A stretch of 64,000 nucleotides of DNA from Pseudomonas atagonensis (lineage in GTDB: Bacteria; Pseudomonadota; Gammaproteobacteria; Pseudomonadales; Pseudomonadaceae), in contig NZ_VXCA01000040.1 of assembly GCF_011369485.1 (NCBI RefSeq), positions 1 to 64,000 of the forward strand, written 5' to 3'. The position numbers were made by a program, and so were the translations under genes. The notes beneath the pieces were generated by a model, which saw only the letters and a program-made list of their open reading frames with translations, searched no databases and was not told the DNA's origin. Below are positions 24,727 through 33,552 of this stretch, in pieces; the first letter of the stretch is position 1; every line of letters starts with the position of its first letter.

Positions 24727-25647
24727 CTAACAAGGTTCGCGATGCCTTGATGCGTTCAGCAACCGTTCGGCAGTTGCTGCAATTTCTTCGCCGTTATGCA
24801 ACTTCTCCAGCCACCCGAACGGGATTCCCTGCACGCCGTAATGAGCGCCGGCCAATTGGCCGACGATAGCGGCCGTGGTGTCCGCGTCATCGCCCAAGTT
24901 GGCCGCTTGCAGGACCGCTGCGGCAAAACTGTCGGTGTGTTGAAAACACCACAATGCCGCTTCCAGGGACTCGACGCTGTAGCCGCAGCCGCGAATCTCC
25001 CTTTCAGACTTGTTCAGGTAATCACCCCGGGCAATCGCTGCCACCTTGGTTTGGCTGAAGACTGTTTGCGGCAGGCTGCGCAGTTCCGCCTTCGATGCAC
25101 CTTCCAGGGCTTTGCCGAGCAGTTCTGCCAACAGCTGGCAGCATTCGATGGCCTCGGGCGCCGCGTGAGTGGTGCGCGAACTGTCGGCGGCGAATTGCCT
25201 GATTTGCTGAGCATCGGGGAAATAAAACAGGACAACCGGCACCAGGCGCATCAGCGATCCATTGCCGGCGCTGTAGGGATCAGTGGAGCCGGCAAACGCC
25301 TCTCCGGTGTGTTGATAGCGATCCAGTGCCTGACTCACGGTCATGCCGATGTCGAAACACTCGCCGGTCGAACTCAGATAACCCCATTTCCACCAGTTGA
25401 GGTAGCGGCCCATCTGATCGGCCGCGTCGAATCCCTTCCTGGTCAGCAGGCTTTCCGCCAGGCACAGCGCCATTGAGGTGTCATCGGTCCATTGTCCCGG
25501 CTTGAGGTGGAACGGGCCGCCACCGACCATATCGGTCAGGGGCTGGAATGATCCGCGCGGTTTGAACTCAACCGTAGTACCGACGGCATCGCCGCAAGCC
25601 AGGCCGAGCAGGGCGCCGCGATAACGTTCGGCGAGGGATGGCTGCAT
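24727..25647 (-). CDS. ADP-ribosylglycohydrolase (DraG-like) family protein
   Basis: Cytoplasmic hydrolase of 306 aa of the DraG/ARH family, which removes ADP-ribose from modified substrates with a di-magnesium centre. Metal-binding motifs are in the expected places: GLACGDAVGTTVEF near the N-terminus, WTDDTSMAL about residue 65, and NLGDDADTTAAIVGQLAGA near residue 255. The ATG at 25647 is preferred over an in-frame start 11 codons upstream. No dinitrogenase or DraT partner is nearby, so the nitrogenase role of classical DraG does not apply. The actual substrate is unknown. Confidence 0.85.
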   Translation of the reverse strand: MQPSLAERYRGALLGLACGDAVGTTVEFKPRGSFQPLTDMVGGGPFHLKPGQWTDDTSMALCLAESLLTRKGFDAADQMGRYLNWWKWGYLSSTGECFDIGMTVSQALDRYQHTGEAFAGSTDPYSAGNGSLMRLVPVVLFYFPDAQQIRQFAADSSRTTHAAPEAIECCQLLAELLGKALEGASKAELRSLPQTVFSQTKVAAIARGDYLNKSEREIRGCGYSVESLEAALWCFQHTDSFAAAVLQAANLGDDADTTAAIVGQLAGAHYGVQGIPFGWLEKLHNGEEIAATAERLLNASRHREPC

Positions 25648-25833
25648 GGTTCGTCCTTGTCTGGTTCGATTGCGCCGCAAAAGGTAACAGTTTCGCTGCT
25701 GGGGCGGTGGCAGAATCCAGGCCTTGCGCGCCAGGAAAATGCAGCCGGATGTTTCGCTTTTGCACCGCTTTGATACAACTTCGTATTGGACATGTGGTCA
25801 TACAGACCTAGTGTTCAGAACAGGAGGTGACGT

Positions 25834-26322
25834 ATGAAACCAGTACCCAATAGTTTCGAACGCAAAATCACGCTCAAATCGCCGCGCTCCCATGTCTGGC
25901 GCGCCTTGGTCGACGCCGAGGCATTTGGACAGTGGTTTGGCGTGGCACTGGAGGGCAGGCGTTTTATTGCCGGCGAATGGACGCAAGGGCAGGTCACGTA
26001 CCCGGGTTATGAACACGTGTTGTGGAATGTGCTGGTGGAGCGGGTGGAGCCGCAGCAACTGTTCTCGTTTCGCTGGCATCCGTATGCGGTCAATCCAAAG
26101 ATCGACTATTCCCAGGAACCGACCACGCTGGTCAAATTCGAGCTGCAGGATTACGAGAGCGGCACGCTGCTCAAGGTCTCGGAGTCAGGTTTTGCGCACA
26201 TTCCCGACGTCCGCCAGAAAGAGGCGTATTACATGGACAGCAGAGGCTGGGAAGAACAGTTGAGTCGTCTCGAACACTTTCTTGCCGAGACCGACAGGAC
26301 TCGCGAGCGTGAAGGTGGCTGA
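25834..26322 (+). CDS. SRPBCC/AHSA1-like domain protein
   Basis: Small single-domain protein of 162 aa of the Bet v 1-like START superfamily (AHSA1/YndB type). The characteristic start FERKITLKSPRSHVWRALVDAEAFGQWFG is visible, followed by the beta-grip and a C-terminal helix. Members bind hydrophobic ligands in a cavity; AHSA1 in eukaryotes activates Hsp90, but bacterial members are mostly uncharacterised. AGGAGGTGACGT lies just before the ATG, an excellent ribosome site. It overlaps the downstream kinase gene, so the two are probably co-expressed. Confidence 0.85.
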   Translation: MKPVPNSFERKITLKSPRSHVWRALVDAEAFGQWFGVALEGRRFIAGEWTQGQVTYPGYEHVLWNVLVERVEPQQLFSFRWHPYAVNPKIDYSQEPTTLVKFELQDYESGTLLKVSESGFAHIPDVRQKEAYYMDSRGWEEQLSRLEHFLAETDRTREREGG

Positions 26323-27130
26323 CAGCGAATGGTTTGATCCATGGTCGAAACGTTGGGTGCTGGTGCCCGACGGTGTTCCGATCATCACGCCGGGCAGCAA
26401 GCTGTTGCCGGTGCGTCAGGGCGATGTACCGGCGATGCTGAAAGTCGCGGTGGACGATGAGGAAAAGTACGGCAACCTGCTGATGACCTGGTGGAACGGC
26501 GACGGCGCCGCCCGGGTGCTCGCTCATCACGACGAAGGCCTGTTGCTGGAGCGAGCGATGGGCCAGCGTTCGCTGATGCACATGGCGCTCAACGGCGAAG
26601 ACGACGAAGCCACGCGGATCATGTGCCGAGCGCTGGCGCGCCTACACGCACCGCGACCAACGCCGCCACCCCCGTTGGTGGAACTGGCGCCGTGGTTTGC
26701 ATCATTAAGAATGGCCGCAGCCCGATACGGCGGCCAATACGCCGAATGCCTGCAAACCGCCCAGACCTTGCTCGCCGAACCGCGGGAAATCGTGGCGCTG
26801 CACGGCGACATGCACCACGACAACGTCCTCGATTTCGGCCCACGGGGCTGGCTGGCCATCGACCCCAAGCGAGTGCAGGGCGAGCGCGGTTACGACTACG
26901 CCAACCTGATCTGCAACCCGGAATTGCCAACGGCCACCGATCCTGAGCGCTTCCGGCGCCAAGTCGACGTAATCTGTGAAGCGGCAAGAATCGAGCGAAA
27001 ACGCCTGCTGCAATGGGTGCTGGCTTTCGCCGCACTGTCTGCCGCGTGGTTCATGGAGGATGACGAGCAAATCGCGGCAAAAGGACAGCTGAAAGTCGCG
27101 CACCTGGCGGCTTCTGCGCTCGATGCCTGA
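26309..27130 (+). CDS. Aminoglycoside/hydroxyurea O-phosphotransferase family (APH(6)-like) kinase
   Basis: Kinase-fold protein of about 273 aa. The catalytic loop LHGDMHHDNVLDF near residue 170 and the metal-binding WLAIDPKRVQGERGYDYANL segment match the APH(6)/hydroxyurea phosphotransferase family. Such enzymes phosphorylate streptomycin or small hydroxylated metabolites. Start choice: GTG at 26309 overlaps the SRPBCC gene by 14 bases; an in-frame ATG at 26282 overlaps more. Chromosomal location in an otherwise core-like stretch suggests an intrinsic gene. Whether it confers resistance cannot be told from sequence. Confidence 0.78.
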   Translation: MKVADSEWFDPWSKRWVLVPDGVPIITPGSKLLPVRQGDVPAMLKVAVDDEEKYGNLLMTWWNGDGAARVLAHHDEGLLLERAMGQRSLMHMALNGEDDEATRIMCRALARLHAPRPTPPPPLVELAPWFASLRMAAARYGGQYAECLQTAQTLLAEPREIVALHGDMHHDNVLDFGPRGWLAIDPKRVQGERGYDYANLICNPELPTATDPERFRRQVDVICEAARIERKRLLQWVLAFAALSAAWFMEDDEQIAAKGQLKVAHLAASALDA

Positions 27131-27323
27131 CACGTCTAGGGGTTTTCGGAAGGTGTTCTATGGCGAATGTCTTACACGCGATGGTAGCTATGTCGACTAT
27201 TGCCGATTGGATCCACCCCGTAATCTACACCCATCAACTGAAGCACAGGGAGTGTTTCAGGATCACGGATGATCGACCATTTGCAAGGATCGCTGCCGAC
27301 AGGGAGTCGATAATGGTCTTGGG
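27131..27323 (+). other. Gene-free stretch ending in an intrinsic terminator; possible small RNA
   Basis: About 190 bases separate the kinase gene from a strong terminator. I see no coding region with a proper ribosome site; the frame open from 27160 reads straight through the terminator. The terminator may simply end the kinase transcript, or a small RNA may be encoded here. No clear promoter was found. Confidence 0.3.
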
Positions 27324-27350
27324 AAAAACCCGCTTCGGCGGGTTTTTTTT
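27324..27350 (+). terminator. Rho-independent terminator
   Basis: Stem CCCGC/GCGGG with a TTCG-type loop, preceded by five A and followed by eight T. Its flanking A and T runs make it usable on both strands, including for acnA transcripts reading from the right. Confidence 0.9.
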
Positions 27351-27376
27351 CGTCCCCGGAAAACCACGGAAGAACG

Positions 27377-27479
27377 TGTGGCGAGGGGATTTATCCCCGT
27401 TGGCCTGCGCAGCAGGCCCGTTCTTTGAGGGAAAAACAGGGTCGCTGCGCAGACCATCGGGGATAAATCCCACCACCAC
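27377..27479. repeat. Inverted repeat pair (GTGGCGAGGGGATTTATCCCC type)
   Basis: GTGGCGAGGGGATTTATCCC around 27377-27399 is mirrored by GGGGATAAATCCCACCACCA at 27459-27478. A GCCTGCGCAGCAGGC hairpin lies between. This is a second Pseudomonas intergenic repeat class, distinct from the GTGGGAGC family. Confidence 0.75.
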
Positions 27480-27493
27480 AGAGGATCCAGGTT

Positions 27494-30235
27494 TTACGAG
27501 GCGATCAACTGCCGCAACACATAATGCAGAATCCCGCCGGACTTGAAGTACTCCACCTCATTCAACGTGTCGATCCGGCATAGCACCTCGATTTTCTCCT
27601 GACGCCCGTCCTCACGAGTGATCACTAGCGGCAGGTTCATCCGCGGTGCCAGCTCGACGCCGGTCAGACCCTGAATCTCGAAGGTTTCCTTGCCGGTCAG
27701 GTTCAGGCTCTTGCGGTTCTGATCCAGCTTGAACTGCAGCGGCAGCACACCCATGCCCACCAGGTTGGAACGGTGAATCCGTTCAAAACTCTCAGCGATC
27801 ACCGCTTTCACGCCTAACAGATTGGTGCCTTTGGCCGCCCAGTCGCGGCTGGAACCGGTGCCGTATTCCTGACCTGCAACAACGACCAGCGGTGTGCCAG
27901 AAGCCTGATAGCGCATGGCCGCGTCGTAGATCGCCAGTTTCTCGCCGGTCGGAATGTAGATCGTGTTGCCACCTTCTTCGCCGCCGAGCATTTCATTGCG
28001 GATACGGATGTTGGCGAAGGTGCCACGCATCATCACTTCATGGTTGCCACGGCGTGAGCCGTAGGAGTTGAAGTCGCGCGGCTCGACACCTTTTTCCCGC
28101 AGATACCGCCCGGCCGGGCTGTCAGCCTTGATATTGCCGGCGGGGGAGATGTGGTCAGTGGTCACCGAGTCGCCGAGCAGCGCCAGTACGCGCGCGCCTT
28201 TGACATCCCTGATCTCTGGCAGCGGGCCGCCGATGTCATCGAAGAAGGGCGGATGCTGGATGTAAGTCGAGTCGTCCTGCCACACGTACGTCGCGGCCTG
28301 CGGCACCTGGATGGCTTGCCACTGCTCGTCACCGGCAAACACCTCGGCGTACTCCTTGTGGAACATCGCGGTGTTGACCTGATTCACGGCGGCGGCGATT
28401 TCCTCGCTGCTTGGCCAGATGTCGCGCAGATACACCGGACTGCCTTGTTTGTCCTCGCCCAGCGGTTCGCTGCTGATGTCAGTGCGTACGCTGCCGGCCA
28501 GCGCATAGGCGACCACCAGTGGCGGCGACGCCAGCCAGTTGGTTTTGACCAGCGGATGCACGCGGCCCTCGAAGTTACGATTACCGGACAGCACCGAAGC
28601 CACGGTCAGATCGGCTTTTTGTACGGCTTTCTCGATTGGCTCGGGCAGCGGCCCGGAGTTGCCGATGCAAGTGGTGCAGCCATAACCGACCAGCGAAAAA
28701 CCGAGCTGATCGAGGTACTGCGTAAGGCCCGCAGCCTTGTAGTAATCGGTCACCACTTTCGAACCCGGCGCCAACGAAGTCTTGACCCAGGGTTTGCGGG
28801 TCAGGCCTTTCTCCACGGCTTTTTTCGCCAGCAGACCGGCCGCCATCATCACACTCGGGTTGGAAGTGTTGGTACAGGAAGTGATGGCGGCGATCACCAC
28901 AGCGCCGTTTTTCAGGCGATAGGTGTGGCCTTCGTATTCATAATCAGCCTCGCCGACCAGATCGGCATTGCCCACGGCAACACCGCCACCGCCCTCGCTT
29001 TCCAGGCGTCCTTCTTCCTTGCTGGTGGGTTTGAATTGCAGATCCATGAAGTCGCTGAAAGCCTGCGCGACGTTTGGCAGGGAAACTCGATCCTGCGGGC
29101 GTTTCGGCCCGGCCAGACTGGCTTCGACGCTGCCCATGTCCAGCGCCAGACTGTCGGTGAACACCGGTTCCTGACCGGGCAGACGCCACAGCCCCTGAGC
29201 CTTGGTGTACGCCTCGACCAGTTTCACCACTGCCGGCGGGCGCCCGGACAGGCGCAGGTATTCGAGGGTGACGTCATCGACCGGGAAGAAGCCGCACGTT
29301 GCGCCATATTCCGGGGCCATGTTAGCGATGGTCGCGCGGTCGGCCAGCGGCAGGTCAGCGAGGCCGTCGCCGTAGAACTCGACGAATTTGCCGACCACGC
29401 CTTTCTTGCGCAGCATTTGCGTGACGGTCAGCACCAGGTCGGTCGCGGTAATGCCTTCCTTTAGCTTGCCGGTGAGTTTGAAACCGATCACTTCCGGAAT
29501 CAGCATAGACACCGGTTGCCCGAGCATCGCCGCTTCCGCCTCGATCCCGCCGACCCCCCAGCCGAGTACGCCGAGGCCGTTGATCATGGTGGTGTGGGAG
29601 TCGGTACCGACCAAGGTGTCGGGGAACGCATAAGTGCGGCCGTCTTCCTCCTTGGTCCACACCGTGCGGCCGAGGTATTCGAGGTTGACCTGGTGGCAGA
29701 TCCCGGTGCCCGGCGGCACTACGCTGAAGTTGTCGAAGGCGCTCTGGCCCCAGCGCAGGAAGGCGTAACGTTCGCCGTTGCGCTGCATTTCGATGTCGAC
29801 GTTCTGTTCGAAGGCGCTGGCGGTGGCGAATTTATCGACCATCACCGAGTGGTCGATCACCAGATCCACCGGCGACAACGGGTTGATTCGCTGTGGGTCG
29901 CCGCCGGCCTTGGCCATCGCGGCGCGCATGGCGGCGAGGTCGACTACGGCGGGGACGCCGGTAAAATCCTGCATCAATACGCGTGCAGGGCGGTACTGGA
30001 TTTCGCGGTCGGAGCGACGCTCTTTGAGCCACGCGGCGATTGCCTTGAGGTCAGCGCCGGTGACGGTTTTTTCATCTTCCCAGCGCAGCAGGTTTTCCAG
30101 CAGGACTTTCAGCGACATCGGCAGCGTGTCGATATTGCCAAGGGTTCTGGCGGCATCGGGCAGGCTGAAATAGTGGTAGGTCTTGTCATCGATTTGTAGA
30201 GTTTTTAAGGTCTTCAGGCTATCGAGGGACGGCAT
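27494..30235 (-). CDS. acnA: Aconitate hydratase A
   Basis: Citrate/isocitrate isomerase of the TCA and glyoxylate cycles, 913 aa, typical of AcnA/IRP-type aconitases. The [4Fe-4S] cluster cysteines are present in AAITSCTNTSNPS (about residue 440) and GYGCTTCIGNSGPL (about residue 505). The C-terminal swivel domain carries GSSRDWAAKG and the SNLVGMGVLPLQF segment. The ATG at 30235 follows AGGAG by eight bases; a GTG nine bases earlier is in frame but badly placed. It is monocistronic and divergent from rlmM. Confidence 0.95.
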   Translation of the reverse strand: MPSLDSLKTLKTLQIDDKTYHYFSLPDAARTLGNIDTLPMSLKVLLENLLRWEDEKTVTGADLKAIAAWLKERRSDREIQYRPARVLMQDFTGVPAVVDLAAMRAAMAKAGGDPQRINPLSPVDLVIDHSVMVDKFATASAFEQNVDIEMQRNGERYAFLRWGQSAFDNFSVVPPGTGICHQVNLEYLGRTVWTKEEDGRTYAFPDTLVGTDSHTTMINGLGVLGWGVGGIEAEAAMLGQPVSMLIPEVIGFKLTGKLKEGITATDLVLTVTQMLRKKGVVGKFVEFYGDGLADLPLADRATIANMAPEYGATCGFFPVDDVTLEYLRLSGRPPAVVKLVEAYTKAQGLWRLPGQEPVFTDSLALDMGSVEASLAGPKRPQDRVSLPNVAQAFSDFMDLQFKPTSKEEGRLESEGGGGVAVGNADLVGEADYEYEGHTYRLKNGAVVIAAITSCTNTSNPSVMMAAGLLAKKAVEKGLTRKPWVKTSLAPGSKVVTDYYKAAGLTQYLDQLGFSLVGYGCTTCIGNSGPLPEPIEKAVQKADLTVASVLSGNRNFEGRVHPLVKTNWLASPPLVVAYALAGSVRTDISSEPLGEDKQGSPVYLRDIWPSSEEIAAAVNQVNTAMFHKEYAEVFAGDEQWQAIQVPQAATYVWQDDSTYIQHPPFFDDIGGPLPEIRDVKGARVLALLGDSVTTDHISPAGNIKADSPAGRYLREKGVEPRDFNSYGSRRGNHEVMMRGTFANIRIRNEMLGGEEGGNTIYIPTGEKLAIYDAAMRYQASGTPLVVVAGQEYGTGSSRDWAAKGTNLLGVKAVIAESFERIHRSNLVGMGVLPLQFKLDQNRKSLNLTGKETFEIQGLTGVELAPRMNLPLVITREDGRQEKIEVLCRIDTLNEVEYFKSGGILHYVLRQLIAS

Positions 30236-30456
30236 TACGATCACTCCTTTGAGTCCGCACGGCTACGGACTGAGGGGACGGGCAGAGCTATCAACGTAGC
30301 CCTGTTTTCAGTAGCTGGCTAATAACTGGACTCTATGGGCAAGTCCAAGGTTCCGACATGGGCTATCATGCGCCGGTTTTCGTGACAGGCTTTGCTTCAA
30401 CGCAGGCCTGGGCATCGCGCAGGGGATGAATGATCGCCCTCTGCCCAGGAGTAAGA

Positions 30457-31530
30457 ATGAACACCCTATTCATGCATTGCAGGCCAGGCTTCGAAGGCGA
30501 AGTCTGTTCGGAAATTTCTGACCTCGCCGCGCAACTCAACGTGGCCGGTTACGCCAAGGCCAAAGCGGCCACGGCGTACGCCGAGTTTGTCTGCACCGAA
30601 GAAGACGGTGCCGAGCGCCTGATGCGCGGTCAGCGTTTTGCCGAGCTGATCTTCCCGCGCCAATGGGCACGCGGGTTTTTCATTGCTCTGCCGGAAACCG
30701 ACCGCATCAGCGTGATTCTCGCGCACATGGCCGACTTCCCGGTGTTTGGTAGCCTGTGGCTGGAGGTCGTCGACACCAATGACGGCAAAGAGCTGTCGAA
30801 CTTCTGCAAGAAATTCGAAGGCCCGTTGCGCAAGGCCTTGACCGCCGCCGGCAAACTGGTGGAAGACGCCAGCAAGCCGCGCCTGTTGTTGACCTTCAAA
30901 AGCGGTCGCGAAGTGTTTCTCGGCATGGCCGATGCCGGCAACTCGGCCATGTGGCCGATGGGCATTCCGCGCCTGAAGTTTCCGCGTGAAGCGCCGAGCC
31001 GTTCGACGCTGAAGCTGGAAGAAGCCTGGCACCATTTCATCCCGCGAGATCAGTGGGAAGATCGTCTGCACAGCGACATGACCGGGGTCGACCTCGGTGC
31101 CGCACCCGGCGGCTGGACCTGGCAACTGGTCAATCGCGGCATGCTGGTGACCGCCATCGACAACGGCCCGATGGCTGAAAGCCTGATGGACACCGGGCTG
31201 GTGCAACACTTGATGGCCGACGGTTTCACCTTCAAGCCCAAGCAGCCGGTGGACTGGATGGTCTGCGACATCGTCGAGAAACCGGCGCGCAACGCCGCGA
31301 TGCTGGAAGAGTGGATCGGCGAGGGGCATTGCCGCGAGGCGGTGGTGAACCTGAAGTTGCCGATGAAGCAGCGTTATGCCGAGGTGAAACGCTTGCTCGA
31401 ACGCATCGCCGATGGTTTCAAGGCACGCGGGATCAAGGTCGATATCGGCTGCAAACAGCTGTATCACGACCGCGAGGAAGTGACGTGCCATTTGCGTCGC
31501 CATGATGTGAAGAAAGCCAAAGCCCGCTGA
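30457..31530 (+). CDS. rlmM: 23S rRNA 2'-O-ribose C2498 methyltransferase
   Basis: SAM-dependent methyltransferase of 357 aa that modifies C2498 of 23S rRNA. A THUMP-like N-terminal domain is followed by a Rossmann-type domain with DLGAAPGGWTWQL at about residue 210 and the DWMVCDIVEKP segment. It begins MNTLFMHCRPGFEGE, as RlmM proteins do, so the ATG at 30457 (after AGGAGTAAGA) is chosen over an earlier in-frame start at 30430. tusA follows 65 bases downstream on the same strand. Confidence 0.94.
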   Translation: MNTLFMHCRPGFEGEVCSEISDLAAQLNVAGYAKAKAATAYAEFVCTEEDGAERLMRGQRFAELIFPRQWARGFFIALPETDRISVILAHMADFPVFGSLWLEVVDTNDGKELSNFCKKFEGPLRKALTAAGKLVEDASKPRLLLTFKSGREVFLGMADAGNSAMWPMGIPRLKFPREAPSRSTLKLEEAWHHFIPRDQWEDRLHSDMTGVDLGAAPGGWTWQLVNRGMLVTAIDNGPMAESLMDTGLVQHLMADGFTFKPKQPVDWMVCDIVEKPARNAAMLEEWIGEGHCREAVVNLKLPMKQRYAEVKRLLERIADGFKARGIKVDIGCKQLYHDREEVTCHLRRHDVKKAKAR

Positions 31531-31595
31531 GCGCGCAACAGGTGACCGAACCCCCGGCATTGGGCGACAATGCCGGCCAGTTTCAGGAGTGAATC

Positions 31596-31847
31596 ATGAG
31601 TGAAATGATTGATACGCCGGTCGACGGCACCCTCGACGCCACCGGTCTCAATTGCCCTGAGCCGGTGATGATGTTGCACCAGCACATCCGAGACCTGGTG
31701 CCCGGCGGTCTGCTCAAGGTGATCGCCACCGATCCCTCGACCCGTCGCGACATTCCCAAGTTCTGCGTGTTTCTCGACCATGAACTGGTGGGCCAGCACG
31801 AAGAGGCCGGTACTTATCTGTACTGGATCCGCAAGAAAAACGGCTGA
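31596..31847 (+). CDS. tusA: Sulfurtransferase TusA
   Basis: Sulfur-relay protein of 83 aa. The active Cys lies in GLNCPEPVMM at about residue 23. TusA takes persulfide sulfur from IscS and passes it to TusBCD for tRNA 2-thiouridine synthesis, and serves other sulfur pathways. Length and motif are standard. CAGGAGTGAATC gives the ribosome site. It ends ahead of a REP doublet. Confidence 0.94.
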   Translation: MSEMIDTPVDGTLDATGLNCPEPVMMLHQHIRDLVPGGLLKVIATDPSTRRDIPKFCVFLDHELVGQHEEAGTYLYWIRKKNG

Positions 31848-31870
31848 GTTCAGGTAGACACAAAACCCAA

Positions 31871-31959
31871 TGTGGGAGCGGGCTTGCTCGCGAATGAAGG
31901 GTGTCAGTCACTGTAGATATTGACTGATACACCGCATTCGCGAGCAAGCCCGCTCCCAC
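31871..31959. repeat. REP doublet between tusA and the MATE gene
   Basis: TGTGGGAGCGGGCTTGCTCG... at 31871-31896 and its reverse complement at 31935-31959 enclose about 38 bases. Same family as 24174-24240 and 41514-41602. It lies between convergent genes and is followed by a T-run that could aid termination from tusA. Confidence 0.92.
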
Positions 31960-31983
31960 TTTTTTGCGTCCCGCGTAAGGGTT

Positions 31984-33408
31984 TTAGCCCATTGAGCGGC
32001 TGATACGAATGCGTTTGCGCGCACTGCGGGTCAGGCGAATCGACAGCATCAGCGCCGCACAACTCAGGCCAACGATCAAACCCTGCCACAAGCCGCTCGG
32101 GCCGCGTGGCGCGCCGAGCCAGTCGGTCAGGCCGAGGGCGTAACCCACCGGCAAACCGATGCCCCAATAAGCGAACAGGGTCAGGATCATCGTCACCCGC
32201 GTGTCCTGATAACCGCGCAGGGCACCGGCGGCGGTGACCTGAATCGCATCGGAAAACTGGAACAGTGCCGAATACACGATCAGCATCGCCGCGATGTGAA
32301 TTACGCTCGGGTCTGCGGTGTATATCGCCGCAATCGGCTCGCGCAGCACCAGCATCATGCTCGCGGACAGGCAGGCGTAAGCCAGCGCAGTGCCCATGCC
32401 GACACCCGCAGCAAAACGCGCCTCACGGGGTTCTTCACGGCCCAGCGCCTGGCCGACGCGCACCGTCACCGCCATACCCAGTGAATACGGAATCATGAAC
32501 ACCAGCGAGCTGACGTTCAGCGCAATCTGGTGCCCGGCCACCACCGTAGCGCCGAGGCTGCCGATCAGCAGGGCGATCACCGCAAAAATGCTCGACTCGG
32601 CAAACACCGCGATACCGATTGGCAGACCAATCGCCAGCAGACGCTTGATCACCGCCCATTGCGGCCAGTCGAAACGGCTGAAGATTTCGCTCGAACGATA
32701 GGCTGGTGCCCAACGCTCATAACCGGCCAGGCCCAGCGCCATCACCCACATCACAATCGCCGTGGCCCAACCGCAACCCACGCCGCCCATGGCCGGCACG
32801 CCGAAGTGGCCATAAATGAAGATGTAGTTCAGCGGAATGTTCAGCGCCAGGCCGCACAGGCCCAACACCATGGCCGGACGGGTACGACCGATGCCGTCAC
32901 TGGTGCAGCGCAGTACGTGGTAGAACGCCACCGCCGGCAGGCCGCTGGCGATGCCATGCAGGTATTGCATGCACGGGCCGATCAACTCGGGATCGACCTT
33001 CATCAGGTGCAGCACCGGCTCGGCGGCGACCAGCATCACCGTCGCGATCAACCCGACCACCAGCGCCAGCCACAAGGCCTGACGCACAATCGGACCAATC
33101 TCGCTGTGGGTGCCGGCGCCAAAGCGCTGGGCAACCTTCGGTGTGGTCGCCAGCAGGGTGCCGGTCATCAGCAGAAACACCGGCACCCAGATCGAGTTGC
33201 CCAGCGCCACCGCTGCCAGATCCTTTGGCCCGACACGGCCGGCCATCACTGCATCGACGAAGCCCATGGCCGTGGTCGCCAGTTGCGCGATGATGATCGG
33301 CAACGCCAGGGCGAGCAGGTTCTTGAACTCCATGCGAATACGCGCGGGGCGGGTGAGGGAGACGGCGACAGGTTGGTCAGTTACAGAATTCACAGGCAAA
33401 GCGTCCAC
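31984..33408 (-). CDS. MATE family multidrug/Na+-driven efflux transporter (NorM-like)
   Basis: Inner-membrane antiporter of 474 aa with twelve predicted helices. The N-terminal helix region reads NLLALALPIIIAQLATTAMGFVDAVMAGRVG, a clear MatE motif, and the second MatE repeat follows halfway. NorM-type proteins exchange Na+ or H+ for cationic drugs and metabolites. The start is uncertain: GTG at 33408 or GTG at 33393, neither with a strong ribosome site. It is divergent from pdxB. Substrate not predictable. Confidence 0.9.
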   Translation of the reverse strand: MDALPVNSVTDQPVAVSLTRPARIRMEFKNLLALALPIIIAQLATTAMGFVDAVMAGRVGPKDLAAVALGNSIWVPVFLLMTGTLLATTPKVAQRFGAGTHSEIGPIVRQALWLALVVGLIATVMLVAAEPVLHLMKVDPELIGPCMQYLHGIASGLPAVAFYHVLRCTSDGIGRTRPAMVLGLCGLALNIPLNYIFIYGHFGVPAMGGVGCGWATAIVMWVMALGLAGYERWAPAYRSSEIFSRFDWPQWAVIKRLLAIGLPIGIAVFAESSIFAVIALLIGSLGATVVAGHQIALNVSSLVFMIPYSLGMAVTVRVGQALGREEPREARFAAGVGMGTALAYACLSASMMLVLREPIAAIYTADPSVIHIAAMLIVYSALFQFSDAIQVTAAGALRGYQDTRVTMILTLFAYWGIGLPVGYALGLTDWLGAPRGPSGLWQGLIVGLSCAALMLSIRLTRSARKRIRISRSMG

Positions 33409-33552
33409 AGGTGTTGATGCGCAAGGCGCCGCATTCTACGCCGCTGACGCCCTGGTCAGGAAAAATCCTCTGTTGCGGATTTGTAAGCGTAAAGCCTGCT
33501 GGCTCAGCAACGGATCTGCACCTAAACTGCCGATCCGCCAAAGGAGCCCGCC

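Noticed and set aside
27160..27546. 128-codon plus-strand frame between the kinase gene and acnA
   Set aside because: Reads through an intrinsic terminator and a repeat and into the acnA 3' end; no domain.
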